Below, one piece after another: positions 28,346 to 37,517 of a DNA stretch of 64,000 bases. Each line of letters begins with the position of its first letter. Positions within the stretch are counted from its first letter, which is position 1. This DNA is from Kineobactrum salinum (lineage in GTDB: Bacteria; Pseudomonadota; Gammaproteobacteria; Pseudomonadales; Halieaceae): the NCBI RefSeq assembly GCF_010669285.1, contig NZ_CP048711.1, positions 2,728,001-2,792,000 of the forward strand, in the 5' to 3' direction. The position numbers and the translations under genes were made by a program. Below the pieces are notes generated by a model, which saw only the letters and a program-made list of their open reading frames with translations, was not told the DNA's origin and made no database searches.

Positions 28346-28651
28346 GTGAGCGAATTGCTGACTATACTCGATACCCGCTGGCGCGATATTTTTCAGCGCC
28401 TGGCGGAGGGTGAGGATGTGCCGCCCGGCTTGCGGCTGCGCACCGAGGGCATGATGGAAGCGGCGCTGCTGCAGCAGTTGGCGACGCAGGCGGAATTGAC
28501 GGCGCGCATGGACGGACACTTCGGGGCCCTGTTCGGCCACAGTATCGCGCAGCAGTTTGGCGCCGACTGGCAGCAGTTCTTTCCGTTTCCGCAGATCCCG
28601 GCGATGGCGCGCCGGGCGCCGGTCGTACCGACCACCCCGGATACCCTATAA
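28346..28651 (+). CDS. Hypothetical protein, about 101 aa
   Basis: A small, probably cytoplasmic helical protein without a recognised domain. GGGAGG 4-5 nt before GTG 28346 supports the start, giving [18 protein letters not shown] at the N-terminus. It contains [15 protein letters not shown] and a Phe/Pro-rich stretch near the end. It lies 28 bp before pdxH on the same strand and is divergent from ggt. Small proteins of this kind upstream of pdxH are common enough that a conserved role is possible, but I assign none. Confidence 0.68.
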   Translation: MSELLTILDTRWRDIFQRLAEGEDVPPGLRLRTEGMMEAALLQQLATQAELTARMDGHFGALFGHSIAQQFGADWQQFFPFPQIPAMARRAPVVPTTPDTL

Positions 28652-28679
28652 TGCTGTCTTTTCGGCCGCGGGAGCAGCA

Positions 28680-29318
28680 GTGAACTACGAGGACTTCAGG
28701 CGTGAGTACCTGGCGGGCGGACTCAGGCGGGGGATGCTCGATGACTGTCCGATCGCCCAGTTCGAGCTGTGGTTGCAGCAGGCGGTGGCGGGCGGCATTC
28801 CCGACCCGACCGCAATGGTGCTGGCGACAGTGGACGAACAGGGCTGTCCGTGGCAACGGATCGTGCTGCTCAAGGGCGTATCCGGCCGCGGTTTTGTCTT
28901 CTACACCAATTATCGCAGCGCTAAGGCGCAGGCGATCGCCCACAATCCGCAGGTTTCCCTGTTGTTTCCCTGGAACGCCCTGGAGCGCCAGGTGATCGTT
29001 GCCGGGCGCGCGGAGAAAATGTCCGCGCTGGAGTCGGCGCGCTATTTCCTGAGCCGGCCGCGGGAGAGCCAGCTCGCGGCCTGGGCTTCGCAGCAGAGCC
29101 GGCCAATTTCGGCGCGGGCGCTGCTGGAAGCGCAAATAGGGTCGCTGCGAGAGCAATTCGGCCGCGGCGAGATACCGGTGCCCGACTTCTGGGGCGGCTA
29201 CCGGATCCTGCCTGAACAGGTGGAGTTCTGGCAGGGCGGCGCGCACCGGCTGCACGACCGGTTCCGCTATTTTCTGGAACCGGCAGGCGGCTGGCGGATC
29301 GAACGCCTGCAGCCCTGA
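28680..29318 (+). CDS. pdxH: Pyridoxamine 5'-phosphate oxidase
   Basis: This 212-aa FMN enzyme oxidises pyridoxamine or pyridoxine 5'-phosphate to pyridoxal 5'-phosphate in the cytoplasm. Family blocks include [56 protein letters not shown], and the C-terminal [17 protein letters not shown] and [11 protein letters not shown] 28680 follows GGGAG at a good distance and gives the usual length; the frame upstream is not protein-like. Intact. Confidence 0.95.
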   Translation: MNYEDFRREYLAGGLRRGMLDDCPIAQFELWLQQAVAGGIPDPTAMVLATVDEQGCPWQRIVLLKGVSGRGFVFYTNYRSAKAQAIAHNPQVSLLFPWNALERQVIVAGRAEKMSALESARYFLSRPRESQLAAWASQQSRPISARALLEAQIGSLREQFGRGEIPVPDFWGGYRILPEQVEFWQGGAHRLHDRFRYFLEPAGGWRIERLQP

Positions 29319-29355
29319 CAAGAACTGATTGCAACCCGAATGAGAGTAGACACAG

Positions 29356-29811
29356 ATGATTGAACAGCAACAACTGGTGGGGACCTGGCAACTGGAGTCC
29401 TGGTCCATTGGTTACGAGGGGCGCGATGCGATCAGCAATCCCTTTGGCGAGGATCCGCGAGGTCTGCTGGTATACAGCGACGACGGCTGGATGAGCGCGT
29501 CGATCTGCCGCCGGGAGCGGGCCCTGTTGCCGGCAGACGAGAGCCCCCGCAAGTTGGCCGACGCGGTCGTTGCGGCCGCCTACAACAGCTACTTCCACTA
29601 CGCGGGCCGCTATCGAGTGGTGGAGGGGCATGTGGTGCACTATGTCACCCAGAGTCTGAATCCCAACTTTCCCGGCACCGAGCAGCTGCGCCACGCGGAA
29701 CTCGATGGCCAGACCCTGGTACTGAGCGGTAAGGACGAGGTGGGCGGAGTCACCCGCTACCATACGCTGGTCTGGCACCGCGCGCCCGCCACCGAGGCTG
29801 ACCGGGACTGA
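29356..29811 (+). CDS. Lipocalin-like domain protein
   Basis: This 151-aa protein matches the lipocalin-like 5 type: LVGTWQLESWSI at the start, GLLVYSDDGWMSASICR, NSYFHYAGRYRVVEGHVVHYV, and LVLSGKDEVGGVTRYHTLVW at the end. There is no signal peptide, so it is likely cytoplasmic. Members are often next to catabolic or detoxification genes, and their ligands are unknown. Its TGA and the TGA of the convergent cinA are directly adjacent (29809-29814). Confidence 0.82.
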   Translation: MIEQQQLVGTWQLESWSIGYEGRDAISNPFGEDPRGLLVYSDDGWMSASICRRERALLPADESPRKLADAVVAAAYNSYFHYAGRYRVVEGHVVHYVTQSLNPNFPGTEQLRHAELDGQTLVLSGKDEVGGVTRYHTLVWHRAPATEADRD

Positions 29812-31098
29812 TCAGCGCGCCCTGCGCTGGCTGAAATAGCGGGGCTCGGTGGTCAGTCCCAGCAGTGCGCGGCGGATCAGGTCGAGGCCGGCCGCGGCGA
29901 CCATGGTCTGGAACAGGCTGCGTTCCACCGGCCAGCAAAGGCAGCGGGTCTGCAGCGCGTGGGCCTCGCCCCAGGCCAGCCACACCGTGCCCACCGGCTT
30001 CCCGGGACTGCCGCCTTCGGGCCCGGCAATTCCGGAGACTGCGATGGCGTAGTCGGCCCCGGCGCGCTGCAGCGCGCCCAGTGCCATTTCCCGCACCACC
30101 TCCTCACTTACCGCGCCATGCCTGGCCAACGTCCCGGGCAACACCCCCAGGACGGAGGTTTTGATGTCATTGGCATAGGTGACGAAACCGGCATGGAAGG
30201 CTTCGGAGGACCCTGGCACCCGGGTCAGCATGCTGGCGATCAGGCCGCCGGTGCAGGATTCGGCGGTGGTCAGGGTCTTGCCCCGCTGCTGCAGCAGTTC
30301 CAGCACCCGCTGTGCCAACTGGGTATCGCCCTCGCCGATGACGTGGTCGCCGAACAGTTCCAGCAATTGCCGGTGGCACTGCTGCTGCAGCGGCAGGAAG
30401 TCGCTGTCGGCGATACTCAGTTTGATCTCCATTTGCGGCGCACCGGCGCGAAAGCCGAGCTCTACCTGCGGTGGCCACTGTGGCAGCGCATCGCTGATCA
30501 GTTGCTGGGCGCTGGATTCGCCCAGACCAAAGGTCTGCAGCCGCAGGATCCGGCGTCCGGCAGGGCGCGCCAGCGAGTGCCCGAGATCGGCGACGATGCC
30601 GTCCAGCATGGCGTCCAGTTCGCCCGGTACCCCGGGAGTACAAAGTACTCTGCAGCCGCCCAGGGCCAGCTCGAAGCCCACGGCACTACCGACCGGGTTG
30701 GCGATGACGCGCGCACCCTCCGGCAGTAGTGCCTGCTTGCGGTTGGCGGCGTTCAGCGGCAGGTTGCGTGTTGCGCACCATTGCTCCAGATGAGCCAGTG
30801 CCTGTGGGTGCTCGCTCAGTGGTACCCCGGCTACCGTCGCCAGTACTTGCGCAGTGAGGTCGTCGACCGTGGGACCCAGGCCGCCATTGATGATGACGAT
30901 ATCCGCGTTCGCCGCCATCTGCGCCAGTTCTGCCTGCAGCAGGGCGTTGTCGTCGCCCACCGTGACCTTGCGATAGACCGTGATGGCAATCTCTGCCAGC
31001 CGGCGCGCAATCAGCGCCGAATTGGAGTCGACGGTGTCGCCACTCATGATCTCGTTGCCGGTCAGCAGGAGTTGTACCCGGGGATCGCGCTGGGCCAT
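29812..31098 (-). CDS. cinA: CinA: competence/damage-inducible protein with nicotinamide-nucleotide amidase domain
   Basis: This 428-aa protein joins an N-terminal MoaB-like domain (LLTGNEIMSGDTVDSNS; INGGLGPTVDDLT; CTPGVPGEL) to a C-terminal PncC-type amidase (LTTAESCTGGLIASMLTRV, the catalytic Ser; AIAVSGIAGPEGGSPGKPVG). The pair acts in the cytoplasm as pyrophosphatase plus NMN deamidase, recycling pyridine nucleotides. ATG 31098 begins with the conserved VQLLLTGNEIMSGD block; the frame upstream is non-coding. Divergent from the FKBP gene. Confidence 0.94.
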   Translation of the reverse strand: MAQRDPRVQLLLTGNEIMSGDTVDSNSALIARRLAEIAITVYRKVTVGDDNALLQAELAQMAANADIVIINGGLGPTVDDLTAQVLATVAGVPLSEHPQALAHLEQWCATRNLPLNAANRKQALLPEGARVIANPVGSAVGFELALGGCRVLCTPGVPGELDAMLDGIVADLGHSLARPAGRRILRLQTFGLGESSAQQLISDALPQWPPQVELGFRAGAPQMEIKLSIADSDFLPLQQQCHRQLLELFGDHVIGEGDTQLAQRVLELLQQRGKTLTTAESCTGGLIASMLTRVPGSSEAFHAGFVTYANDIKTSVLGVLPGTLARHGAVSEEVVREMALGALQRAGADYAIAVSGIAGPEGGSPGKPVGTVWLAWGEAHALQTRCLCWPVERSLFQTMVAAAGLDLIRRALLGLTTEPRYFSQRRAR

Positions 31099-31255
31099 TT
31101 CGGCGCCTCTGTATTCGGACTGGGCGCCAGCATAGCGCCAATACTTCAATTGGCGCAAAACGCTGTGCGCGGCCGGCCTGACAGAGCGGGCAGGCGAGAC
31201 CCGCACGATTGTGCTATGGTCGCCGGTTTTCCTGAAGCCTGCATGGATCGAGATC

Positions 31256-31888
31256 ATGTTATTACAGCCCGAGGTGGAACTGGCCACCGACGAACAGAAG
31301 GTCAGCTACGGTTTTGGCCTGCAATTTGGCGATCAGCTGCGCCGCAACCAGTTTGAAGGCCTGGATCTGGAGGCGGTGATGGCCGGCATGCAGCACTGGT
31401 ATTGCCAGCAGCAGTCGCTGATAGCCGACGGCGACCTCAACCCCAGCTACGATGCCATCAAGGCCCGGCAGCAGGCGCTGGCAGAGGAAGTCAGCGCCCG
31501 GCGCCGGCAGCTGGCCGGGCAGTTCCTGCAGGCCAATGCTGCGCGGGAGGAAGTGAGCACTACGGCCAGCGGGCTGCAGTACGAGGTGTTGGAGGCGGGC
31601 AGCGGCGAACCGCCGGCTGCGCGCAGTACCGTGCTCACTCATTATCATGGCAGCTTTGTCGACGGCACCGTATTCGACAGTTCGGTACAGCGCGGCGAGC
31701 CGGTTCGCTTTGGCGTACACGAGGTCATCCCCGGCTGGACCGAGGCCCTGCAACTGATGCGCCCCGGCGCCCGCTGGCGCATCGTCTGCCCGCCGGCACT
31801 GGCCTATGGCGACCAGGGGGCGGGTGAAGCCATACCGCCTGGCACGGTGCTGGTATTCGAAATCCAGCTGCTGAAGGTTCTCGACTGA
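31256..31888 (+). CDS. FKBP-type peptidyl-prolyl isomerase (FklB-like)
   Basis: This 210-aa isomerase has an N-terminal dimerisation domain (KVSYGFGLQFGDQLRRNQF, LDLEAVMAGMQ) and a C-terminal FKBP domain (VLTHYHGSFVDGTVFDSS, VIPGWTEALQLMRPGARWRI, PPALAYGDQGAGEAIPPGT, LVFEIQLLKV). It catalyses proline cis-trans isomerisation and acts as a chaperone. No signal peptide is visible from ATG 31256, so a cytoplasmic FklB-type role is favoured over periplasmic FkpA. Confidence 0.92.
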   Translation: MLLQPEVELATDEQKVSYGFGLQFGDQLRRNQFEGLDLEAVMAGMQHWYCQQQSLIADGDLNPSYDAIKARQQALAEEVSARRRQLAGQFLQANAAREEVSTTASGLQYEVLEAGSGEPPAARSTVLTHYHGSFVDGTVFDSSVQRGEPVRFGVHEVIPGWTEALQLMRPGARWRIVCPPALAYGDQGAGEAIPPGTVLVFEIQLLKVLD

Positions 31889-32068
31889 GGCGGCCGCGGC
31901 GCTGTCGGCAACCGCTGTTGAGGTACCGGTGCGGCGCAGCGGCCGGCTGCTGCCGGGACATCACGGCTGCGCCGCGAGCGCTCGCCGCGCTGTGCCACTT
32001 ACAATGGCCTTCTCCATTGATTACACTCTTGGCTCCCACTCACCAGTTGGCAAACGGGGCAGCCTGCC

Positions 32069-32857
32069 ATGAAACGTGTCGTGTTCAACCAGAAAGGCGG
32101 AGTCGGCAAGACCAGTATCACCTGTAATCTCGCCGCCATCAGCGCGGCCCGCGGCTACCGGACCCTGGTGGTCGACCTGGATGTGCAGGGCAATACCACC
32201 CATTACCTGGTGGGCGAAATAGACGCCGAGGCATTTCCGGCGGAAGCCCAGGGAGTGGCAGCCCTGTTCAAGCAGACAGTGGGCTCGCGCAAGATGCGCC
32301 AGAATCCGGATTCATTCGTCTGGGAAACGCCCTGGGAAAACCTGTTTCTGCTGCCCTCCAGTCCGGTACTCAACCAGTTGGAAAAGGAGCTGGAGTCGCG
32401 CTACAAAATCTACAAGCTGCGCGACGCACTGAACAAGCTCGATAGCGAATACGACCGCATCTATATCGACACGCCGCCGAATTTCAACTTCTACTCCAAG
32501 TCGGCGTTGATCGCCGCCGATACCGTGCTGGTACCCTTCGATTGCGACAGTTTTGCCCGCCAGAGCCTGTACTCGCTGATGGACAATATTGCCGAACTGC
32601 AGGAGGACCACAATCCCGAGCTGGAGGTGGAGGGTATTGTCATCAACCAGTTCAACAGCCAGGCGCGGCTGCCCGGGGAGCTGGTGACGGAACTGGAAGA
32701 AGAGGGCTACCTGATCTGCGGCACCTACCTGTCAACCTCGGTGAAAATGAAGGAGTCGCATCGCGACCACCGGCCGCTGATTGATCTGGCTCCGGGACAC
32801 AAGCTGACCGGACAGTTCGTGGACCTGTACGAGGAGCTGGAGGCGGGACGCGGCTGA
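32069..32857 (+). CDS. Orphan ParA/MinD-type ATPase
   Basis: This 262-aa P-loop ATPase has the deviant Walker A motif NQKGGVGKTSITCNLA, DLDVQGNTTHYLVG, the Walker B-like RIYIDTPPNF, and the C-terminal GIVINQFNSQARLPGELV. No parB, parS-binding protein or chemotaxis gene is adjacent, so it is probably not the chromosome partition copy; it may position some other cargo. ATG 32069 is the first start that gives the conserved N-terminus. Monocistronic, 104 bp before cysH. Confidence 0.9.
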   Translation: MKRVVFNQKGGVGKTSITCNLAAISAARGYRTLVVDLDVQGNTTHYLVGEIDAEAFPAEAQGVAALFKQTVGSRKMRQNPDSFVWETPWENLFLLPSSPVLNQLEKELESRYKIYKLRDALNKLDSEYDRIYIDTPPNFNFYSKSALIAADTVLVPFDCDSFARQSLYSLMDNIAELQEDHNPELEVEGIVINQFNSQARLPGELVTELEEEGYLICGTYLSTSVKMKESHRDHRPLIDLAPGHKLTGQFVDLYEELEAGRG

Positions 32858-32961
32858 GCGTGGCGGGCCGGCGGCGGCTGCATAACCTTATAAACCTTAG
32901 TTATTTGTCAGTGTGGTTTTGATTCATTAAAGTGCGGGGCTTCTGCCACTGACAATATGAC

Positions 32962-33596
32962 TTGCTGACCGTGGATTTCGATTTTGACAGCGCCAACGCC
33001 TCTCTGCGCCACGCCAGTGCCGCTGAGATCGTGCAGTGGGCGCTGGGACTGGACAGGCGCACGATTGCCACCACCAGCATGGGCCGCAATGCGGCAGTCA
33101 TGTTGCACCTGGTCAGTGAGGCCGACCGCTCAGTGCCCACCGTGTGGGTGGACACGGGCTACAACCTGCGCGATACCTATGTGGTGGCGGAACGTCTAAT
33201 TCGCGACCTGGACCTGAATATCCACGTCTATTCACCGCAGATGACCTCGGAGCGGCGCAACGCGATCATGGGGGCATCCCCACGGTCGATGAAGAGGAGC
33301 GCCATCGGGAATTCACCCACCAGGTCAAGCTTGAGCCCTTTGGCCGCGCGCTGGCGGAGTTTCGTCCGGAAGTATGGTTGACTGGCATCCGGCGCGAGGA
33401 AACCGAGCACCGCAAATCGCTGGACATCGTCTCCCGGGACGATCGCGGCATCATCAAGGTCGCGCCGTTGTTTTACTGGTCAGAGCAGGATGTGGAGCGC
33501 TACATGGAGCAGCACCAGCTGCCCAGCTGCCGCCATTATTTCGACCCCACCAAAGTACTCGACGGCCGTGAATGCGGCCTCCATACCGCCGCCTGA
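32962..33596 (+). CDS. cysH: Phosphoadenylyl-sulfate reductase (one apparent frameshift)
   Basis: About 211 aa after restoring one G in the five-G run at 33270-33274, which joins TSERRNAIMGG to IPTVDEEERHREFTHQ. CysH reduces PAPS to sulfite with thioredoxin. It shows the PAPS-binding TTSMGRNAAVMLHLV and VDTGYNLRDTY, WLTGIRREE, and the single C-terminal catalytic cysteine in GRECGLH. The CC pairs of Fe-S APS reductases are absent, favouring PAPS. The start is uncertain: TTG 32962 or GTG 32971; no ATG fits. Confidence 0.88.
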
Positions 33597-33740
33597 GAGC
33601 TGCGCCGATCCACGGGCCTCGGGCCCGCGCAATGTCCGGGTTCTACCCGCAATCATCTGAGGGTGGCAGGCAGGTAGCCCGGTCCGGGTCTATACTGTGC
33701 CTGACGGCTGTCCCCAGGGCGGGTCGGCCGGGAGGTGCGT

Positions 33741-34943
33741 ATGACCATGGCCCCACAATACAGGCTGTTGGCTGCCCTGCTGTGTGTCGTAATCGCCACA
33801 GCCTGTGCCGGCGGACCGCGGCCGGGGGCGGCGGTGGCGCAACTGGCGCCGCTGCAATTGGCGGACAGGACACTGGCGGTCGCCGAGGTTGCCGACAATA
33901 CCCCGACCCCCGGACTGCTGCAGCTCGATGACGCAATGCGCGGCTTCGTGGCGCGCTATGTCCCGTCCCGTTTCGCCCCCAGGCAGCGGCTCACCAGCCT
34001 GCACGAGGCGGTGAAAGGCCCGGGTGCGCTGGCCGTACAATATGACCCCTTCGCCGATGGCACTGCCAGCGAAGTATTCCACTCCGCCGCAGCCAACTGC
34101 CTGTCCTATGCCCACCTGTTCGTGGCGCTGGCCCGTGAGGCCGGGCTGGATGCCCGCTACCACTGGCTGGAAGAGCGTCCCCAGTGGACCCGGCTCGGGG
34201 AGCGGGTGGCAGTGCGCCTGCATGTCAATGTAATTGTACGGACAGCCTCCGGTGAGCAGTACATGGTCGACATTGAGCCGCTGCAATCCCGCGACGTGGC
34301 GGGAGCCAGGGTACTGGATGACAGCGATGCGGCGGCGCTGCACCACAACAACCTGGCGATGGAAGCGCTGGCAGGGGGTACGCTGGAGCTCGCCTGGCGG
34401 CAGGCGGTGCGGGCCCTGCAGTTGAGTCCGGGCCTGTCCCTATTGTGGGTCAACCTCGGTGCGGTCTACCGGCACGCGGGCCAGTTGGCGGATGCCGAAC
34501 AGGCCTGGCTGCAGGCGTTGCAGCTGGATGACCGGGACCGCTCGGCAATGAACAATCTGGTATTGCTCTACGACCGCCTGGGCCGCGAGCAGGAACGGCT
34601 CTTCTGGCTTGACCGGGTCGAGCACTATCGCCAGGCCAATCCCTACTGGCACGCCTGGCAGGGTGACCAGGCCGGTGAGGCAGACGACTGGGAGGGCGCA
34701 CTGCCGCACTACCAGCGGGCGCTGGAGCTGGCGCCGGACGACAATCATCTGTTGTATGCGGCGGGAATAATCCACTTCCGGCTGGGGCAGTACGAGGCTG
34801 CCGGCGGCATGTTGCAGCGGGCCATCGACGCGGCGACCCGGCCCAGTGATATCCGCTATTATCGCGCTCAGCTACAGGCCGTGCAGCGCCAGCAGCTGGC
34901 GGGGCATCAATCGACGGACGGTCTGGGGTCCACGCGGATGTAG
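33741..34943 (+). CDS. Lipoprotein with transglutaminase-like domain and TPR repeats
   Basis: This 400-aa protein has a lipoprotein signal (LLCVVIATACAGG). The first domain is transglutaminase-like with a plausible Cys-His-Asp triad: AANCLSYAHLFVALAREAG, LHVNVIV and YMVDIEP. From about residue 210 there are TPR repeats (LSLLWVNLGAVYRHAGQLAD; ALPHYQRALELAPDDNHLLY). Such proteins may crosslink or cleave envelope proteins. GGAGG 5 nt before ATG 33741 decides the start. It overlaps the convergent PPOX gene by 37 bp. Confidence 0.85.
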   Translation: MTMAPQYRLLAALLCVVIATACAGGPRPGAAVAQLAPLQLADRTLAVAEVADNTPTPGLLQLDDAMRGFVARYVPSRFAPRQRLTSLHEAVKGPGALAVQYDPFADGTASEVFHSAAANCLSYAHLFVALAREAGLDARYHWLEERPQWTRLGERVAVRLHVNVIVRTASGEQYMVDIEPLQSRDVAGARVLDDSDAAALHHNNLAMEALAGGTLELAWRQAVRALQLSPGLSLLWVNLGAVYRHAGQLADAEQAWLQALQLDDRDRSAMNNLVLLYDRLGREQERLFWLDRVEHYRQANPYWHAWQGDQAGEADDWEGALPHYQRALELAPDDNHLLYAAGIIHFRLGQYEAAGGMLQRAIDAATRPSDIRYYRAQLQAVQRQQLAGHQSTDGLGSTRM

Positions 34944-35305
34944 GCGCGCCGGGCCATTTTCCCGCTCAGCTGCGACAGCCAGTCGGTCAGCCGCATGCGC
35001 CAGCCGTACTTGCGTCGCAGTGCCGCCAGCGCAACACTGGCGCCGGCCCGGTCCTCGAGCAGGCGGGCCTCGGCCTCGATCCAGCCTCCGGTGAGGCGAC
35101 CAGTGACGGTGCAGGGTGCTATCCGGACGTCGCTGAAGTTGCGCAAGCGCTTCACCTTGCCGGCATCCCCGGCGGAAAACAGGTAGTAACTGCCCTCGTG
35201 CACCGCGAACCAGACTGGCGTGGGCACGAAGTTGCCGTCGCGCTTGCGGGTGGCGAGACTGAGATAGGCGCCCCGCTCCAGGGTGGCAAGTAAATTGCGG
35301 TGCAT
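34907..35305 (-). CDS. PPOX-class flavin/F420-binding-like protein
   Basis: This 132-aa protein has the pyridoxamine-phosphate-oxidase-like split beta-barrel fold: AYLSLATRKRDGNFVPTPVWF, YYLFSAGDAGKVKRLRN, VRIAPCTVTGRLTGGWIE. Small members bind FMN, F420 or haem; the cofactor here cannot be told. Cytoplasmic. Convergent and overlapping by 37 bp with the TPR lipoprotein gene. Confidence 0.82.
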   Translation of the reverse strand: MHRNLLATLERGAYLSLATRKRDGNFVPTPVWFAVHEGSYYLFSAGDAGKVKRLRNFSDVRIAPCTVTGRLTGGWIEAEARLLEDRAGASVALAALRRKYGWRMRLTDWLSQLSGKMARRAYIRVDPRPSVD

Positions 35306-35407
35306 GCGTTATCCGGTGGTATTGTGGGTGAGGCGGCCCCGCGCCGGGAGCGGCCGGGACAACCGCTTCCAAGATAACAGAAACAGGTGGCAGGCAGGAG
35401 GAAGGTG

Positions 35408-36042
35408 ATGCGCAATTCAGGGTCCGGGTCTACCGCGGGTAGTGGCTGGGCGGGGCTCTGCCGGTTTTTTTTGCGGCCGGGCGGGAGGACCTCTCACTGC
35501 CGTCCGGCCGGGCTGGGGCCAGGCTGCTGGCGCTGCTGCTGCTCTGGCCGGCGCTGGTGGCAGCCGACAGCCGGGAGGAGATCATGGCGGGCGCCGGAAC
35601 CGTGCTGGGCGAGTTGCGCTCCCTGGCGCCTGCGGTGGATGCGTTGCTCAAGCGCGCCCGGGGGGTGCTGGTATTTCCCGATGTCATCAAGATGGGTTTC
35701 GGGACCGGGGGAGAATACGGCGAGGGCGCGCTGTTGATCCAGGGTGAGCCCGTCGCCTGGTATGCCACGGCGGGGGGCCGGCACGGATTGCCCGAGGGAG
35801 CCAGCCGCAAGGCAGAAGTCATCCTGTTCATGACCGACGAGGCGCTGATTGCGTTTCGCAATACCGTCAGCTGGCAGGTCGGGGTGCATGGCGAGGTTGA
35901 CCTGGTGCAGGCAGACAACACCAGTGGTGGTATCCGTCTGGCACGGAAAGAGCACCCCGTGCTGGGCTTTACCCTCTCGGACGTCGGTCTGCTCGAGCAT
36001 CTGGACCTGGACGGCAATACCATCAACCGGATTGCGCGCTGA
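35408..36042 (+). CDS. SYLF/Ysc84-domain secreted protein (one apparent frameshift in signal region)
   Basis: About 211 aa if a base is restored near the T-run 35463-35470. That links a start with a strong AGGAGGAAGG site (ATG 35408) to the hydrophobic segment LLALLLLWPALVAA and the mature protein. The mature part is a SYLF (Ysc84) domain: SLAPAVDALLKRARGVLVFP, KMGFGTGGEYGEGALLI, VILFMTDEALIAFRN, LLEHLDLDGNTINRI. Bacterial SYLF proteins are lipid-binding and exported. If the frameshift reading is wrong, a shorter GTG 35557 start would lack the signal peptide. Confidence 0.78.
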
Positions 36043-36108
36043 CCCGGCTGGCGGGCTCCGGCCCGATTCGGTATCCTGCGGCCCGTCGTCCCCCTGAGGC
36101 TTCAGCCC

Positions 36109-37517
36109 ATGTCTGTACCCATATCTCCCTCCATTTCCGTCGCTGCTGTCCTGCGCGGCGCGGTAGCTCTCGGCGAGTCCGCCACTGTCAGCGGCTGGCT
36201 GCGCAGCAAGCGTGACTCCCGCGCGGGGATCTCCTTCCTCGCCATTCACGATGGCTCCTCCTTCGACCCCATCCAGGCCGTGGTGCCGGCCTCGCTGTCC
36301 AATTACGACAGCGAGGTGCTGAAGCTGTCCACCGGCTGCGCGGTCACTGTCAGCGGGCTGGTAGTTGCCTCCGAGGGCAAGGGGCAGGCGCTGGAAATCC
36401 AGGCTGCCGCGGTACAGGTGGTGGGCTGGGTCGAGGATGCGGAGAGTTATCCGGTGGCGAAGAAGCGGCACAGCTTCGAGTACCTGCGCAGTCAGGCCCA
36501 CCTGCGTCCCCGTACCAACACTTTCGGCGCGATCACCCGGGTGCGCAACACGCTGGCCAATGCGATCCATAACTTCTTCTACGAGCGCGGATTTTACTGG
36601 GTCAATACCCCGATAATCACCGGCAGCGACTGCGAGGGCGCCGGCGAGCTGTTTCGCGTCAGCACCCTGGATCTGGCCAACCTGCCGCGCGCTGCGGATG
36701 GCTCGGTGGATGTCGGCCAGGACTTCTTTCACGGGGACGCCTTTCTCACCGTTTCGGGCCAGCTGGAGCTGGAGTCCTACTGCCTGGCAATGAGCAAGGT
36801 CTACACCTTCGGCCCACCTTCCGCGCCGAGAATTCCAATACCAGCCGCCACCTGGCGGAGTTCTGGATGGTCGAGCCCGAAATTGCCTTCGCTGACCTCG
36901 GTGCCAATGCGGATCTGGCGGAGAGTCTGTTGCAGCATCTGTTCAGCCGGGTGCTGGAGGAGCGCGAAGATGACATGGCATTCTTCCAGCAGCGGATCGA
37001 CAACACGGTGATGGAACGGCTGCGCACGGTCATCGACAGTCCCTTCGAGCGGCTGGAATACAGTGAGGCCATTGATATCCTGCGCAATTGCGGCCAGTCC
37101 TTTGAATTCCCGGTGGCCTGGGGCGTCGACCTGGCGTCGGAGCATGAGCGCTATTTGGCCGAGACCCATGTCGGACGGCCGGTGGTCGTGATGAACTATC
37201 CCAAAGAAATCAAGGCCTTCTACATGCGCCTCAATGACGACGGCCGCACTGTGGCGGCCATGGATGTGCTGGCTCCGGGCATCGGCGAGATTATCGGCGG
37301 CAGCCAGCGCGAGGAACGGCTGGAGGTGCTGGATGCGCGCATGGATGCGCAGTTGCGCGAAGAGCTGTGGTGGTACCGGGACCTGCGCCGCTACGGTACC
37401 GTGCCCCACGCAGGCTTTGGCCTGGGCTTCGAGCGCCTGCTGAACTATGTCACCGGGATGGACAACGTCCGCGACGCGATTCCGTTTCCCCGCACGCCGG
37501 GTAATGCCAGCTTCTAA
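36109..37517 (+). CDS. asnS: Asparaginyl-tRNA synthetase (one apparent frameshift)
   Basis: About 469 aa after restoring a C in CCC at 36813-36815, giving [20 protein letters not shown], the class II motif 2 of AsnRS. It has an N-terminal OB domain ([20 protein letters not shown]), the [12 protein letters not shown] active-site block and motif 3 ([15 protein letters not shown]). It charges tRNA-Asn and is normally essential, so a true frameshift is very unlikely. It overlaps the convergent RNase II gene by 4 bp. Confidence 0.93.
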
